Below are positions 1-8,383 of a stretch of 57,857 nt of DNA, in pieces (the stretch's first letter is position 1; each line of letters opens with the position of its first letter). This DNA comes from an uncultured Oscillospiraceae bacterium (GTDB taxonomy: Bacteria; Bacillota; Clostridia; Oscillospirales; Acutalibacteraceae): NCBI GenBank assembly GCA_900539855.1, contig UQDO01000009.1, positions 1-57,857 on the forward strand, written 5' to 3'. The position numbers and the translations under genes were made by a program. The notes beneath the pieces were generated by a model. That model had not been told where the DNA came from and did no database searches. It saw only the letters and a program-made list of their open reading frames with translations.

Positions 1-31
1 CCCTTCTAAACGAATGGACAGGACAGTAATA

Positions 32-1315
32 TCAGCTTAAACTTTTAGGTCTTATCACCGAAAGGGCGAAGCAGGACAGGTCAAGCTCGGCGGCTCTTTT
101 TACTATATCCTCTGCGGTCAGCTTATTGAAAGCCGACAGTCTGTCATACGGCATATGGCCTTCGACAGCACAATCCACAAACACACCGACCGTCTCCTCT
201 GCATCGCCGAAGCGGCGGATCTCCCTGCCGTAGAGCTTGCGTTTTGCGTCCGAGAACAGCTCTTTATCGATATTGCCGGACGCAACCGATAATAATTCTG
301 CCTTTATTTCGTCCGCCACAGCCTTTGGGTCTTTTGACTCGCCCTCAAACAGCAATGCGGAATAACCGTGACCGTAAAAGTATTCGGTCGAAAAATTGTT
401 GTTTATAAGCCCTTTTTCAAGCAGCCTTGCGTAAAGCGGCGATATTCTTCCGGCAACAAGCTCCATAAGCAGCTCGGTTGCCACTGTCTGCACGGCTGTC
501 TTTCCGGTCTTCATGACATTGTCCTTTATACCGGCTACAAAAAGCGGTATTGAAACCGCCATTTTCTGCTCGGTATAATCCTTCACGATGCTGTCCGGCT
601 CCGAAAACTCCGACCTGCGGATTGCCTCATGCGGTCTTGGTTTTATGCGCTTTTCGACCGCCGCCAGCACCTTTTCCTCATCAAAATCACCGCATATGCA
701 AAGAAACATATTCGACGGATCGTAGAATGTGTTGTAGCAGTCGTAAAGCGTTTTGTCGGTTATCTTGGCTATCGACTCCACCGTTCCGGCGATCTCAATC
801 TTTACCGGGTGTTCGTGGTACATTATCCTAAAAAGGTTGAACAGAACGCGCCAGTCCGGGACGTCCTCGTACATCTTTATTTCCTGACCGATTATCCCCT
901 GCTCCTTGTTTACCGTTTCGGGCGTAAAATAGGGTGACGAAACAAAATCAAGCAGTATGTCAAGGTTTTCGTAAAACCTGTCCGAACAGCTGAAAAGGTA
1001 GCAGGTGCGGTCAAACGACGTATAGGCGTTTGCCGACGCGCCGGTCACGGCATATTTTTCAAAAGCGTCGCCGTCCTCGCCCTCAAACAGCTTGTGCTCA
1101 AGAAAATGCGCTATGCCCTCGGGCACACGCTGCAGCTCGCCGTCGCCCAGAGCAAACTCGGTGTCTATTGAACCGTAGTGCGTTCCGAATATTGCGTAAT
1201 TTGTGGAATATCCCTTTCTCGGACAAAGGAAAATTTTGAGACCCGAATCATGCACCGCTACGGTGCACTGCTCGCCCGCCGCCGCAGAAACAAGGTGTTC
1301 CGACTTAAAGCTCAT
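32..1315 (-). CDS. ymfH: M16 family zinc peptidase, YmfH-like (catalytic member of the pair)
   Basis: Protein of 427 residues in the M16 (insulinase/processing-peptidase) family. The inverted zinc motif HFLEH is at residues 70-74 (H70, E73, H74), and a Glu-rich stretch with QEIKMYED around residues 144-151 can supply the distal zinc ligand. The C-terminal half is the usual inactive M16 repeat. The length fits B. subtilis YmfH. It starts 2 bp after the stop of the upstream partner (1318-2595), so the two are translated from one transcript and probably form a heterodimer, as known for M16B pairs. No signal peptide is seen, so it is probably cytosolic. The substrate is unknown; related pairs process peptides. 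The 31 bases beyond the stop are too short to interpret. Confidence 0.9.
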   Translation of the reverse strand: MSFKSEHLVSAAAGEQCTVAVHDSGLKIFLCPRKGYSTNYAIFGTHYGSIDTEFALGDGELQRVPEGIAHFLEHKLFEGEDGDAFEKYAVTGASANAYTSFDRTCYLFSCSDRFYENLDILLDFVSSPYFTPETVNKEQGIIGQEIKMYEDVPDWRVLFNLFRIMYHEHPVKIEIAGTVESIAKITDKTLYDCYNTFYDPSNMFLCICGDFDEEKVLAAVEKRIKPRPHEAIRRSEFSEPDSIVKDYTEQKMAVSIPLFVAGIKDNVMKTGKTAVQTVATELLMELVAGRISPLYARLLEKGLINNNFSTEYFYGHGYSALLFEGESKDPKAVADEIKAELLSVASGNIDKELFSDAKRKLYGREIRRFGDAEETVGVFVDCAVEGHMPYDRLSAFNKLTAEDIVKRAAELDLSCFALSVIRPKSLS

Positions 1316-1317
1316 GG

Positions 1318-2595
1318 TTATTCCTCCTTTTCCGCCGCCGGCGTGAGCCTGTAAACGGTGTCAACGGCAAAGCCCTTTGCAGCCGATATAACATCGTCCG
1401 CCGTTATTTTTTCTATCTCGGCGCAGGCTTCCTTCGGCGACATGGCACAGCCGTCAAGCGCACGGGCTGAATACCATCCGAGCAGCGACTGCTGGTCCGA
1501 TTCCGCGGAACGTATCGCATCAAGCAGCGCCAGCTTTGAACATTTAAGATCCTTTTCGGAAAAAGCTCCTTTTTTCATATCTTCAAACTGTTCGCATATT
1601 GCCTTCTGTGCGGCATCCATATTATCATTCTGTACTCCGCTTTCCACAAAGATCAGCCCTTTGCTGCGTACCGGGCGTGCGGAACAGTAATAGCAAAGGC
1701 TCATTTTTTCACGCACATTGCAGAACAGCTTGGAATAAGGACCGCCTCCGAAAATATCAGCCATGACCCTCATCGCGGTCGTTTCACGGTCGTTTCCGCC
1801 GTCGGCGCTTCTGAGTGCTATCACAAGCTTGCCCTGTTCGACCGGCATTTTATCCTCAACCGCATTGACGCTGTCCCTTGCCGCAGCGGTTATGTTCTGC
1901 GGCAGCGGCGAATATCTTCGCTCTGCCTTAAAGAGAAGCTCTGCGATCCTTTCTTTAAATCCGTCCGGCTCCTTTTCGCCTATTACAATGACCGACAAAA
2001 AGGCGGTTTTAATGAGCCTTTCCAAAGCCGCGGTCACATCCGCGCTCTGCAGTGCCCCGACCTCGGCGCAGGTGCCGTCGGGCGACATTCCGTAAGGCTC
2101 GTCTTTGCATGTTTCCTCCTCACAGCGCGACCGTGCAAAGATGCGTTTATCGTTCATTTTTCCGGCAATGCGTTCCGAAAGCAGACGCTTTTCACGCGCC
2201 ACGGCGTCAGCCGGATATTCAGTACCGTCAAGGAATCTGCCGAATACCATATCGCAGAAAAGCTCGCCGGCTTGGTTTACGGTGTTTTCGTTTTCAAGCG
2301 AATACCTGTCGGCATTGACGCTTATATTTATCCTGTATTCCGCCGCGTCGCCCTGCTTTGCCGTCCATGACGAGACGGTTGCTCCGTAAAGCGACGCCAG
2401 CTTTCTCTGGAAGCTGTACGGGTCGGGCAGTGCCGCGGTGCCGCTCCGCATAAGCGACAGCGCCAGCGAATTTGCCGCCGCACCACCATCTATCGGCAGA
2501 TAAAAGCCCATTGATATGACCGTCGTCTTAAACCTGTCGGTTTTCAAGAATTTGTAGGATATGCCGCGTGACGGCTCAGATATGTTGTTTTGCAT
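1318..2595 (-). CDS. ymfF: M16 family peptidase-like protein, YmfF-like (non-catalytic partner)
   Basis: Protein of 425 residues with the overall M16 architecture, but the N-terminal domain has no HxxEH: the region where the zinc motif should be reads LMRSGTAALPDPYSF. This is the expected pattern for the inactive subunit of a two-gene M16 pair. It starts at an ATG preceded by AAGGAGTGG. It lies immediately upstream of the catalytic partner and probably holds substrate in the shared cavity (inference from the processing-peptidase families). A minus-strand terminator separates it from the lipoprotein gene upstream, so these two genes form their own unit. Confidence 0.88.
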   Translation of the reverse strand: MQNNISEPSRGISYKFLKTDRFKTTVISMGFYLPIDGGAAANSLALSLMRSGTAALPDPYSFQRKLASLYGATVSSWTAKQGDAAEYRINISVNADRYSLENENTVNQAGELFCDMVFGRFLDGTEYPADAVAREKRLLSERIAGKMNDKRIFARSRCEEETCKDEPYGMSPDGTCAEVGALQSADVTAALERLIKTAFLSVIVIGEKEPDGFKERIAELLFKAERRYSPLPQNITAAARDSVNAVEDKMPVEQGKLVIALRSADGGNDRETTAMRVMADIFGGGPYSKLFCNVREKMSLCYYCSARPVRSKGLIFVESGVQNDNMDAAQKAICEQFEDMKKGAFSEKDLKCSKLALLDAIRSAESDQQSLLGWYSARALDGCAMSPKEACAEIEKITADDVISAAKGFAVDTVYRLTPAAEKEE

Positions 2596-2642
2596 AAATC
2601 CACTCCTTCGTGTCGCACAAATAGTATTCCGCCGTACTTTAT

Positions 2643-2676
2643 AAAAATTCTCCGGAATGTCGCCACTCCGGAGAAG
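2643..2676 (-). terminator. Rho-independent terminator of the lipoprotein gene
   Basis: On the minus strand an 11-base stem (TTCTCCGGAGT with ATTCCGGAGAA) is followed at once by TTTTTAT. It sits 40 bp after the stop of the gene at 2718-3938. Confidence 0.75.
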
Positions 2677-2717
2677 CGTGAACGTTTAGACTGACGAACC
2701 TGCGCCGCAAAAACAGC

Positions 2718-3938
2718 TTAAGCCTTGGGGAACTTCACCTTTTTAACGGTAAACGGACGGGTAGCGTGGCTGTCCTCCACCACCTCAAGCTTCTCTGCGT
2801 ATTCTTTCAGCATGTCATCAAATTCGTCAGACTTCAAGGCCTGTAAAATACTGCTGCGAAGATTCTTCAGCCAATAATCCTTCTCGGTTATGTCGCGCTT
2901 CTGAAGCACTACATATGCCGAATTGGAGGTGTCCTCAGCAACCTTTATCTCGCCGGTCTTCATTTCAGAAACGGTTTTGAAAAGATCACTATTGGACGAG
3001 GTCTCGCTATCGCCGTACAGCTTCACAAAGCTTTCGGGAGTATATTCCTTTTCCTCGTCACTTTTTGTTTCTTCACCGGAAGAACTGCCTGAGCTGCTGT
3101 CTGACTTGGTCTCTTCCTTATATATGGTGTCAAAGCTCTCGCCGGATTCAAGCCTTGCTGCATAAGCGTCGGCGTTTGCCTTGACCGCTGCCTTGTCCTC
3201 CTCCGACAGATCCTTGTTTTTGCTGTCCTTGGTGGTGAGTGAAAGGGCATTGGCTATCGCATAATGTGCGGTAAGATACTCGGTAAGGGTCTCCTTTGAG
3301 ACCTCCTTCGCGCCGCCCTCATTGTAGAGATGATCAAAATAGGAGCCGTACTGATACTGATATATCATATACTGCTCATATGTCGATTCCGACACGCCGT
3401 TTTGCTCAAGACGGTTGGCATAAGGTGTGAAATACTGAGTGGGATTCATGCCGTAATTTGAATAATAGACATAGGTCGAATAGTCACAGCCGACGTTCCA
3501 GTAATATGATGCCTGCGCCTTTGCTTCTTTTATTTCGTCCTCGCTGAGGGTAAGCCCTTCGCTCTCGCAAAGGCTTAAAACAGCGGCGAACTGCTTCAGC
3601 GTGCTGACTGCCTGCTGCTTTACATAGTCGTTATAGGAAACGGTGCCCTCGCTGCTGACCTTGCCTTCAGCATCGAATTTATATTTTGTATAATCGGTCT
3701 CCTTGGAAGATGAAGATGAGGATGACGACGAATCGGAATTCTGGGATTTTACAAACGTATCGATATCGCTTCTGGCACCGGAAGCCGCAAGGGTAAGAAC
3801 ACAGCTGTACATTGCCGATGTAAACTTATGACCGCCTATCGTGTAGGCGATTTCATCCTTCTTATGGCACGCGCCGAGTACCGGTACGAGAACCGCGACG
3901 CTGAGTGCAACAGCTATTACTCTGAGCAGTTTTTTCAT
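2718..3938 (-). CDS. Lipoprotein with SurA/PrsA-like chaperone fold
   Basis: Protein of 406 residues. It has a lipoprotein signal peptide: KK, a hydrophobic stretch, then the lipobox LGAC with the modified Cys at residue 24, so it should be anchored on the outer face of the membrane. The mature start (IAYTIGGHKFTSAMY) and the long helical N-terminal part resemble SurA-N type foldases. Near the C-terminus, TVSEMKTGEIKVAEDTSN then YVVLQKRDI resembles the end of a parvulin (PpiC) domain, but a complete one is not convincing. Two Ser-rich low-complexity tracts (near residues 67-80 and 280-290) look like linkers. The likely role is extracytoplasmic protein folding. The ribosome site is TTAAGGAG. 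The gene is monocistronic, with its own promoter and terminator. Confidence 0.75.
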   Translation of the reverse strand: MKKLLRVIAVALSVAVLVPVLGACHKKDEIAYTIGGHKFTSAMYSCVLTLAASGARSDIDTFVKSQNSDSSSSSSSSSKETDYTKYKFDAEGKVSSEGTVSYNDYVKQQAVSTLKQFAAVLSLCESEGLTLSEDEIKEAKAQASYYWNVGCDYSTYVYYSNYGMNPTQYFTPYANRLEQNGVSESTYEQYMIYQYQYGSYFDHLYNEGGAKEVSKETLTEYLTAHYAIANALSLTTKDSKNKDLSEEDKAAVKANADAYAARLESGESFDTIYKEETKSDSSSGSSSGEETKSDEEKEYTPESFVKLYGDSETSSNSDLFKTVSEMKTGEIKVAEDTSNSAYVVLQKRDITEKDYWLKNLRSSILQALKSDEFDDMLKEYAEKLEVVEDSHATRPFTVKKVKFPKA

Positions 3939-4031
3939 TTTTTGTTCTCCTTAAATATCCGCCGCTGCGGATAACATTATTTTTGTTCCGCTTGGTCGGC
4001 AAAGCCGCCGGAACAACTAAACACACAAATA

Positions 4032-4060
4032 AGTATATAATATATCTTTTGAAAAGTCCA
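4032..4060 (-). promoter_or_regulatory. Sigma-A type promoter for the lipoprotein gene
   Basis: Minus strand TGGACT, 17 bp, TATACT. It lies between the AraC gene stop (4068) and the lipoprotein start (3938). The roughly 90-nt leader that follows contains two GC-rich hairpins. Confidence 0.6.
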
Positions 4061-4067
4061 GTATTTT

Positions 4068-4874
4068 TTACGCTTTATCTCTCTTCAGCTTATTTTTTCT
4101 GTACGAAAGAGGCGCCTCGCCCACGGTATCCTTAAAGCGGCAGCCGAAATACGCCTGTGAGGAAAAGCCGCATCGTTCGGATATCTCGGCAATACAGAGA
4201 TCGGTCGACAGCAGCAGCTCCTTTGCCGCCGTGATTCTGACATTCCTTACATATTCCGCAGGGGTCAGACCGTAGTATTTGCAGAACAGCCTGTGGAAAT
4301 AAACCGGACTTAAGCTTGCAGCCCTTGCTATCACCGGCAGCGACAGATCATGTGCATAATTTTTGTCGATGTATTTTTTAGCCCTTTTCATTTCGTCAAA
4401 ATGTCCCGTGGCCACAGCCGGCACAGTCCCTGCCGCAGGCATAAGGCGCAGCACCTCGGCTATGATCCTGTCGGTCAACGAGCGTTCTTTGAGTCTTCCG
4501 CTCAGGTCGTCGGCATAGTCGGCGGCAGCCGTGTGGAGAAAAAGGGACAGTAGTCCGGCAAAATCGGCAGTCTGAAAACAGTCGGGAATACTCATAAAGG
4601 CACGCGACAACTCGGCACTGTCGGTGCGGAAATGTATATAGCAGCACTTAAACGGCAGCCGGCTGTGGCGCAGCTGCCCGGGCTTTCCGCATATGACGAT
4701 CCCCTTTTTCATTTTATACGGCGTGTTGTCGATGAACGCCATACCCGGCTGATCCTCATAGAAAAGCTCTATCTCAAAGCCGTCAAGCCTGCGGCCGGGC
4801 GTCAGCCCCGTGGACGGAAAACAGACCTTTGAGTCAAAAAGTCCGCAGCCGACCACCCTGTAACCTATTTCCAT
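4068..4874 (-). CDS. AraC family transcriptional regulator
   Basis: Protein of 268 residues. The N-terminal half (about 1-150) is a cupin-like sensing domain. The C-terminal 100 residues carry the two helix-turn-helix motifs of AraC/XylS proteins, with KKYIDKNYAHDLSLPVIA, SPVYFHRLFCKYYGLTP and ISERCGFSSQAYFG as landmarks. The start at 4874 is preferred because GGAGGG lies just upstream; an ATG 12 bases earlier lacks a ribosome site. It is divergent from the GH16 gene across about 135 bp, so by the usual arrangement it is the likely local regulator of that gene, responding to a sugar or oligosaccharide (inference). Confidence 0.85.
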   Translation of the reverse strand: MEIGYRVVGCGLFDSKVCFPSTGLTPGRRLDGFEIELFYEDQPGMAFIDNTPYKMKKGIVICGKPGQLRHSRLPFKCCYIHFRTDSAELSRAFMSIPDCFQTADFAGLLSLFLHTAAADYADDLSGRLKERSLTDRIIAEVLRLMPAAGTVPAVATGHFDEMKRAKKYIDKNYAHDLSLPVIARAASLSPVYFHRLFCKYYGLTPAEYVRNVRITAAKELLLSTDLCIAEISERCGFSSQAYFGCRFKDTVGEAPLSYRKNKLKRDKA

Positions 4875-5009
4875 GGTTCCCTCCATGATAAGAAATCTAA
4901 AAAATCAGATAATAAAATATATAGAACGGCTCTGCCTTTATCGCTACTATAATTATAGCATTACCGCTAAATATTTCAACAGTATATCTTAAAAAGGAGA
5001 AATAGAAAA

Positions 5010-5834
5010 ATGAAAAAATTTGAAGTAAAGGATCATGAGGACAGCTTACTGCCCGACGGCATGGAATTTGAACTTGTCTGGAGCGATGAGTTCGACGGTA
5101 CCGAACTCGACAGGACAAAATGGGACTATCGCACCTCGATGATGGGCAAGGTCCACCCGGCATGGTGCGAGGAAGGCGTAACGCTTGACGGAAAGAGCAA
5201 CGCCGTATTCACCATGATGCTGAAAGACGGCATGCCGGTGAGTTCTCAGCTGCAGACCGGTCATAATTTCATGGACGAACCTGTAAAGAAAACGGTGTTT
5301 GAAAAGGACGACATTCAGTGGAACATAGGCAAGCTGAAGGAAAACCTGTTTACCCACAGATACGGTTATTACGAGTGCCGCTGCCGCCTACAGCAGAAGC
5401 CGGGCTGGTGGAGCGCGTTCTGGATGCAGTCGCCGGTCATAGGCGCAGCGCTTGACCCTGCCGACACCGGTGTTGAGATCGATATAATGGAGTCGTTCAA
5501 GCCCGGAAAGATCGCAAAACACAATGTTTTCACCGGCGGCTACGGTCAGGATATGAAGCATCACGTCACAGGGACCGGTCCGGTGATCGACGAAAAAGAG
5601 TTCCACCGTTTCGGAATGCTGTTTGACGAGACCGGCTATACATTCTATATAGACGGCAAGGAGGACGGCAAAATCACCGAGGACATTTCCGGGCATGACG
5701 AGTTTGTCCTCATAAGCACGGAGGTCAGCGGCTACAGAACGCCGGAGCACGTACCGACAAAGGAAGCGTTCGAGGCTGTCGGCGACACGTTTTTGGTAGA
5801 CTACGTCCGCGTGTTCGACATAGTAAAGAAGTAA
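5010..5834 (+). CDS. Glycoside hydrolase family 16 protein
   Basis: Protein of 274 residues with the GH16 beta-jelly-roll signature: GWWSAFWMQ at 132-140 and the catalytic motif EIDIME at 156-161 (nucleophile E156, acid/base E161). GH16 enzymes cleave beta-1,3/1,4-glucans and related galactans. Which substrate is used cannot be told from the sequence. There is no signal peptide, so it should be cytosolic, which implies it acts on imported oligosaccharides. The N-terminus (LVWSDEFDGTELD) is typical of the family and argues for a full-length protein. AAAAAGGAG precedes the ATG. It is divergent from an AraC regulator and followed by a broken gene and a terminator. Confidence 0.9.
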   Translation: MKKFEVKDHEDSLLPDGMEFELVWSDEFDGTELDRTKWDYRTSMMGKVHPAWCEEGVTLDGKSNAVFTMMLKDGMPVSSQLQTGHNFMDEPVKKTVFEKDDIQWNIGKLKENLFTHRYGYYECRCRLQQKPGWWSAFWMQSPVIGAALDPADTGVEIDIMESFKPGKIAKHNVFTGGYGQDMKHHVTGTGPVIDEKEFHRFGMLFDETGYTFYIDGKEDGKITEDISGHDEFVLISTEVSGYRTPEHVPTKEAFEAVGDTFLVDYVRVFDIVKK

Positions 5835-5856
5835 GCTCTTAAAAGGAATATTAGTA

Positions 5857-5998
5857 ATGAAAAGGCTTGAATTGATCGGGAAATAACGCCCGGAAGCGCC
5901 GGTGAGGTCAGCTCGTCGCGGCTCGGAACAGGCCTTGAAAAGCTCGACCACGGTGCAACGGTGTTCGGCGACTTCTGCTATTCTGATATTCGCATATT
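5857..5998 (+). pseudogene. Short 5' remnant of a gene downstream of GH16
   Basis: An ATG with AAAAGGAATATT upstream begins MKRLELIG and hits a stop. If one base of the GGG run near 5878 is skipped, the frame continues as EITPGSAGEVSSSRLGTG then LEKLDH, protein-like text that ends within about 30 codons, before a terminator. I read it as the start of a second gene of the GH16 unit that has suffered a frameshift and a large 3' deletion. The family is not identified with confidence. The remaining intergenic DNA to 6190 holds only the terminator and the next promoter. Confidence 0.35.
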
Positions 5999-6040
5999 GC
6001 GGCAGAGGACATATTATATGCCCTCTGCCGCTGTTTTTTT
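5999..6040 (+). terminator. Rho-independent terminator after the GH16 unit
   Basis: Stem GCGGCAGAGG / CCCTCTGCCGC with a 12-base AT-rich loop, followed by TGTTTTTTT. Confidence 0.85.
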
Positions 6041-6095
6041 GCCTTTTTGCACCACTAAACTAAAATCCATCCTCGGCGGATCGTTGAAATTATAA

Positions 6096-6124
6096 TTGCT
6101 ATTTTTGTGTGTCTGTGGTAAACT
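6096..6124 (+). promoter_or_regulatory. Sigma-A type promoter for the PfkB kinase gene
   Basis: TTGCTA, 17 bp, TAAACT, about 65 bp upstream of the kinase start. Confidence 0.45.
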
Positions 6125-6190
6125 GACGGTATCAAAACCGCCTCGTGCCGGTGTGTCCTCCGGTCAATTCAGCTATAAGGAACGTTGTAA

Positions 6191-7045
6191 ATGAAAATAC
6201 TGTCATTCGGAGAAATAATCTGGGATATATACGACTCCGGTCCGGTGATCGGCGGAGCCCCTCTGAATTTTGCCGCAAACTGCGCCGGTCTCGGTGCCGA
6301 ATGCTACATGCTTTCGGCGGTAGGCAGCGACGCGCTTGGCAGGCTCTCACTCGAAAGGCTTGAACAATTCGGAGTCAACACGGATTATGTCACAACGTGT
6401 GACAAGCCTACCGGATACTGCAGCGTAACGCTTGACGAGCGCAAGGTGCCGCACTATAACATTGCGGACGATGTTGCGTACGATCATATATCCATAGAAG
6501 AAAGCATGCTTGGCGAACGGTTTGACTGGCTGTATTTCGGCACGCTTGCCCAGCGTTCGGCATGCAATGCCGACGCCCTGAACCGACTCGTTTCAAACGG
6601 CAATTTCGGCGGAATATTCTGCGACGTCAATCTGAGGGCGCCGTTTTTTGACAGGCAAAAGCTGCTGCTTTGTGCAAACAGCGCAGCCGTGTTGAAGATC
6701 AGCCGCGAAGAACTCCATACCTTTACCGCTACTGCCTTTGGCTCGGGTGCTGTGGATCCCTTTGCGGCGGCAAAACTTATTTGCGAAAAAGCGCCTAACA
6801 TAAAGACGCTGATAATAACGCTTGACAGCGAGGGCGCTGTTGCATATGACGCCGTCCAAAAAGCGTTTTACACCAAGCCGTCGGTAAAGACCCGCGTGGT
6901 TTCAACCGTCGGTGCCGGGGACGGGTTTTCTGCGGCGTTTATATGCAGCTATTCCGAAAGTATGAGCATTGAAACCGCTCTTTCGGACGCCGTGGCATTT
7001 GCGTCAAAGATTGTCGCGGTGAAGGACGCCGTTCTTCCGCGTTGA
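6191..7045 (+). CDS. PfkB family carbohydrate kinase (fructokinase-like)
   Basis: Protein of 284 residues of the ribokinase/PfkB fold. The N-terminal substrate motif GGAPLNFAANCAGLGA (near residue 20) and the C-terminal signature with the catalytic GAGDGFSAAF (near residue 240, Asp as base) are both intact. GGAPLNFA at the N-terminus is common in fructokinases, so phosphorylation of fructose or a related sugar with ATP is likely, but substrate cannot be fixed from sequence. The ribosome site is TAAGGAACG. The gene stands alone between two terminators, and the neighbouring GH16 gene gives a general sugar-use context only. Confidence 0.88.
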   Translation: MKILSFGEIIWDIYDSGPVIGGAPLNFAANCAGLGAECYMLSAVGSDALGRLSLERLEQFGVNTDYVTTCDKPTGYCSVTLDERKVPHYNIADDVAYDHISIEESMLGERFDWLYFGTLAQRSACNADALNRLVSNGNFGGIFCDVNLRAPFFDRQKLLLCANSAAVLKISREELHTFTATAFGSGAVDPFAAAKLICEKAPNIKTLIITLDSEGAVAYDAVQKAFYTKPSVKTRVVSTVGAGDGFSAAFICSYSESMSIETALSDAVAFASKIVAVKDAVLPR

Positions 7046-7073
7046 TCGCGGTAAATTTCAGTTTATCCAACAC

Positions 7074-7115
7074 AAAAAACAGGGGTCGGAAAAAAATTCC
7101 GGTCCCTGTTTTTTT
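7074..7115. terminator. Bidirectional terminator between the PfkB and U32 genes
   Basis: Long inverted repeat AAAAAACAGGGGTCGGAA / TTCCGGTCCCTGTTTTTTT between two convergent genes. The A-run and the T-run allow it to act on both strands. Confidence 0.85.
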
Positions 7116-7147
7116 GATCTGTTTTAAATGCTTCGCGGAGACCGTTT

Positions 7148-8383
7148 TCAGATCTGCTCCGCTTTCATTCTAAGTATCGCACCGGCTGCGACCGGACGCG
7201 AAAACGGTATCTTTACCGTCATCATCGGGTGCGGCGCCGTCTCAATCCTGCTGCCGTCGGCATCATACATTTCGCTTACCGTAAACACAAACGGATCGGA
7301 CCGTGGCTCAAGGCAGTCGAGCGTCTGCCCCACGGAGAATTTATTTTTAAGTGTCGCAACTATTTTGCCGTCCTCGTACCCTGTGACCGTTCCGGCGACC
7401 GAATAATCACGCACATAGCCTGCGGTTGGGTATGTCTGCGAATTCTCCGGTGTACCGTAATAAAATCCGGTAGAATAGGTGCGGTGGCTGATTTTGCCCA
7501 GCTCGTCGGTGACCCACTGCGGCGTCGGCAGTCCCTGCATTGCGGCGTCAAGCGCTCCGCGGTATGCGTTTGCCGTGACAGCGGTGTAGTAATGCGACTT
7601 TGCGCGCCCCTCGATCTTAAAGGAATATATGCCTGCCTTCATCATGTCGCCTATGTGCTCAGCCATGCAAAGGTCATTGGCATTGAGTATATATGTGCCC
7701 TTGTCGGTCTCGGTTATATCAAAGAGCTGACCGGGGCGTTTCTGCTCCATGAGCGAATAGCTCCAGCGGCAGGGCTGGGCGCAGTCGCCGCGGTTAGCGT
7801 CCCTTCCGGTCATATATGACGACAAAAGGCATCTCGCCGAAAAGGAAACGCACATTGCTCCGTGCACAAACGCCTCAAGATCAAGCTCACGCGGCGTTTT
7901 TGCCCTTATTTCGGCTATTTCGTCGAGCGACAGCTCACGCGCCACGACCACGCGCTTGGCGCCCATGTCGTAAAATGCCCTTGCGGTCACATAGTTTACA
8001 ACGCCGGACTGTACCGACACATGCAGCTCCGTATGCGGTGCATACCTCTTCACCAGCCCCATAGTACCGATATCGGATGCTATTATGCCGTCGGCACCCT
8101 CACTGTCAAGCATAGACAAAAAATCGGGCAGACGCGGCATTTCCTCATTGTGCGGCAGTGTATTGCAGGTGACAAACACCTTCACGCCGTGAGAATGTGC
8201 ATATTCTATGCCTTTTTTAAGATCGTCCTCTCCGAAATTGGTGGCTGCGGTACGCATGCCGAACTCCTCGCCGGCAAGATAAACCGCATCTGCGCCGAAA
8301 TCGACCGCGGCATGCAGCCTTTCAAGGTCGCCCGACGGGCAGAGCAGTTCGCTTTTGTTCCCTTTAATATCGGTCACGCCCAT
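7148..8383 (-). CDS. Peptidase U32 family protein (TrhP/YrrO-like tRNA hydroxylation protein)
   Basis: Protein of 411 residues. The U32 signature is clear: LEAFVHGAMCVSFSARC, followed by Cys residues in RGDCAQPCRW that are typical iron-sulfur ligands in this family. A small beta-barrel domain ends the protein (about residues 325-411). U32 proteins of this size (YegQ/TrhP, B. subtilis YrrO) take part in prephenate-dependent 5-hydroxyuridine formation at tRNA wobble position 34; older annotations call them collagenase-like peptidases. In B. subtilis the gene is near yrrL (mltG), and here it overlaps mltG by 10 bp, which supports the YrrO assignment. It is the last gene of the thyX operon before a strong terminator. 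Confidence 0.85.
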   Translation of the reverse strand: MGVTDIKGNKSELLCPSGDLERLHAAVDFGADAVYLAGEEFGMRTAATNFGEDDLKKGIEYAHSHGVKVFVTCNTLPHNEEMPRLPDFLSMLDSEGADGIIASDIGTMGLVKRYAPHTELHVSVQSGVVNYVTARAFYDMGAKRVVVARELSLDEIAEIRAKTPRELDLEAFVHGAMCVSFSARCLLSSYMTGRDANRGDCAQPCRWSYSLMEQKRPGQLFDITETDKGTYILNANDLCMAEHIGDMMKAGIYSFKIEGRAKSHYYTAVTANAYRGALDAAMQGLPTPQWVTDELGKISHRTYSTGFYYGTPENSQTYPTAGYVRDYSVAGTVTGYEDGKIVATLKNKFSVGQTLDCLEPRSDPFVFTVSEMYDADGSRIETAPHPMMTVKIPFSRPVAAGAILRMKAEQI

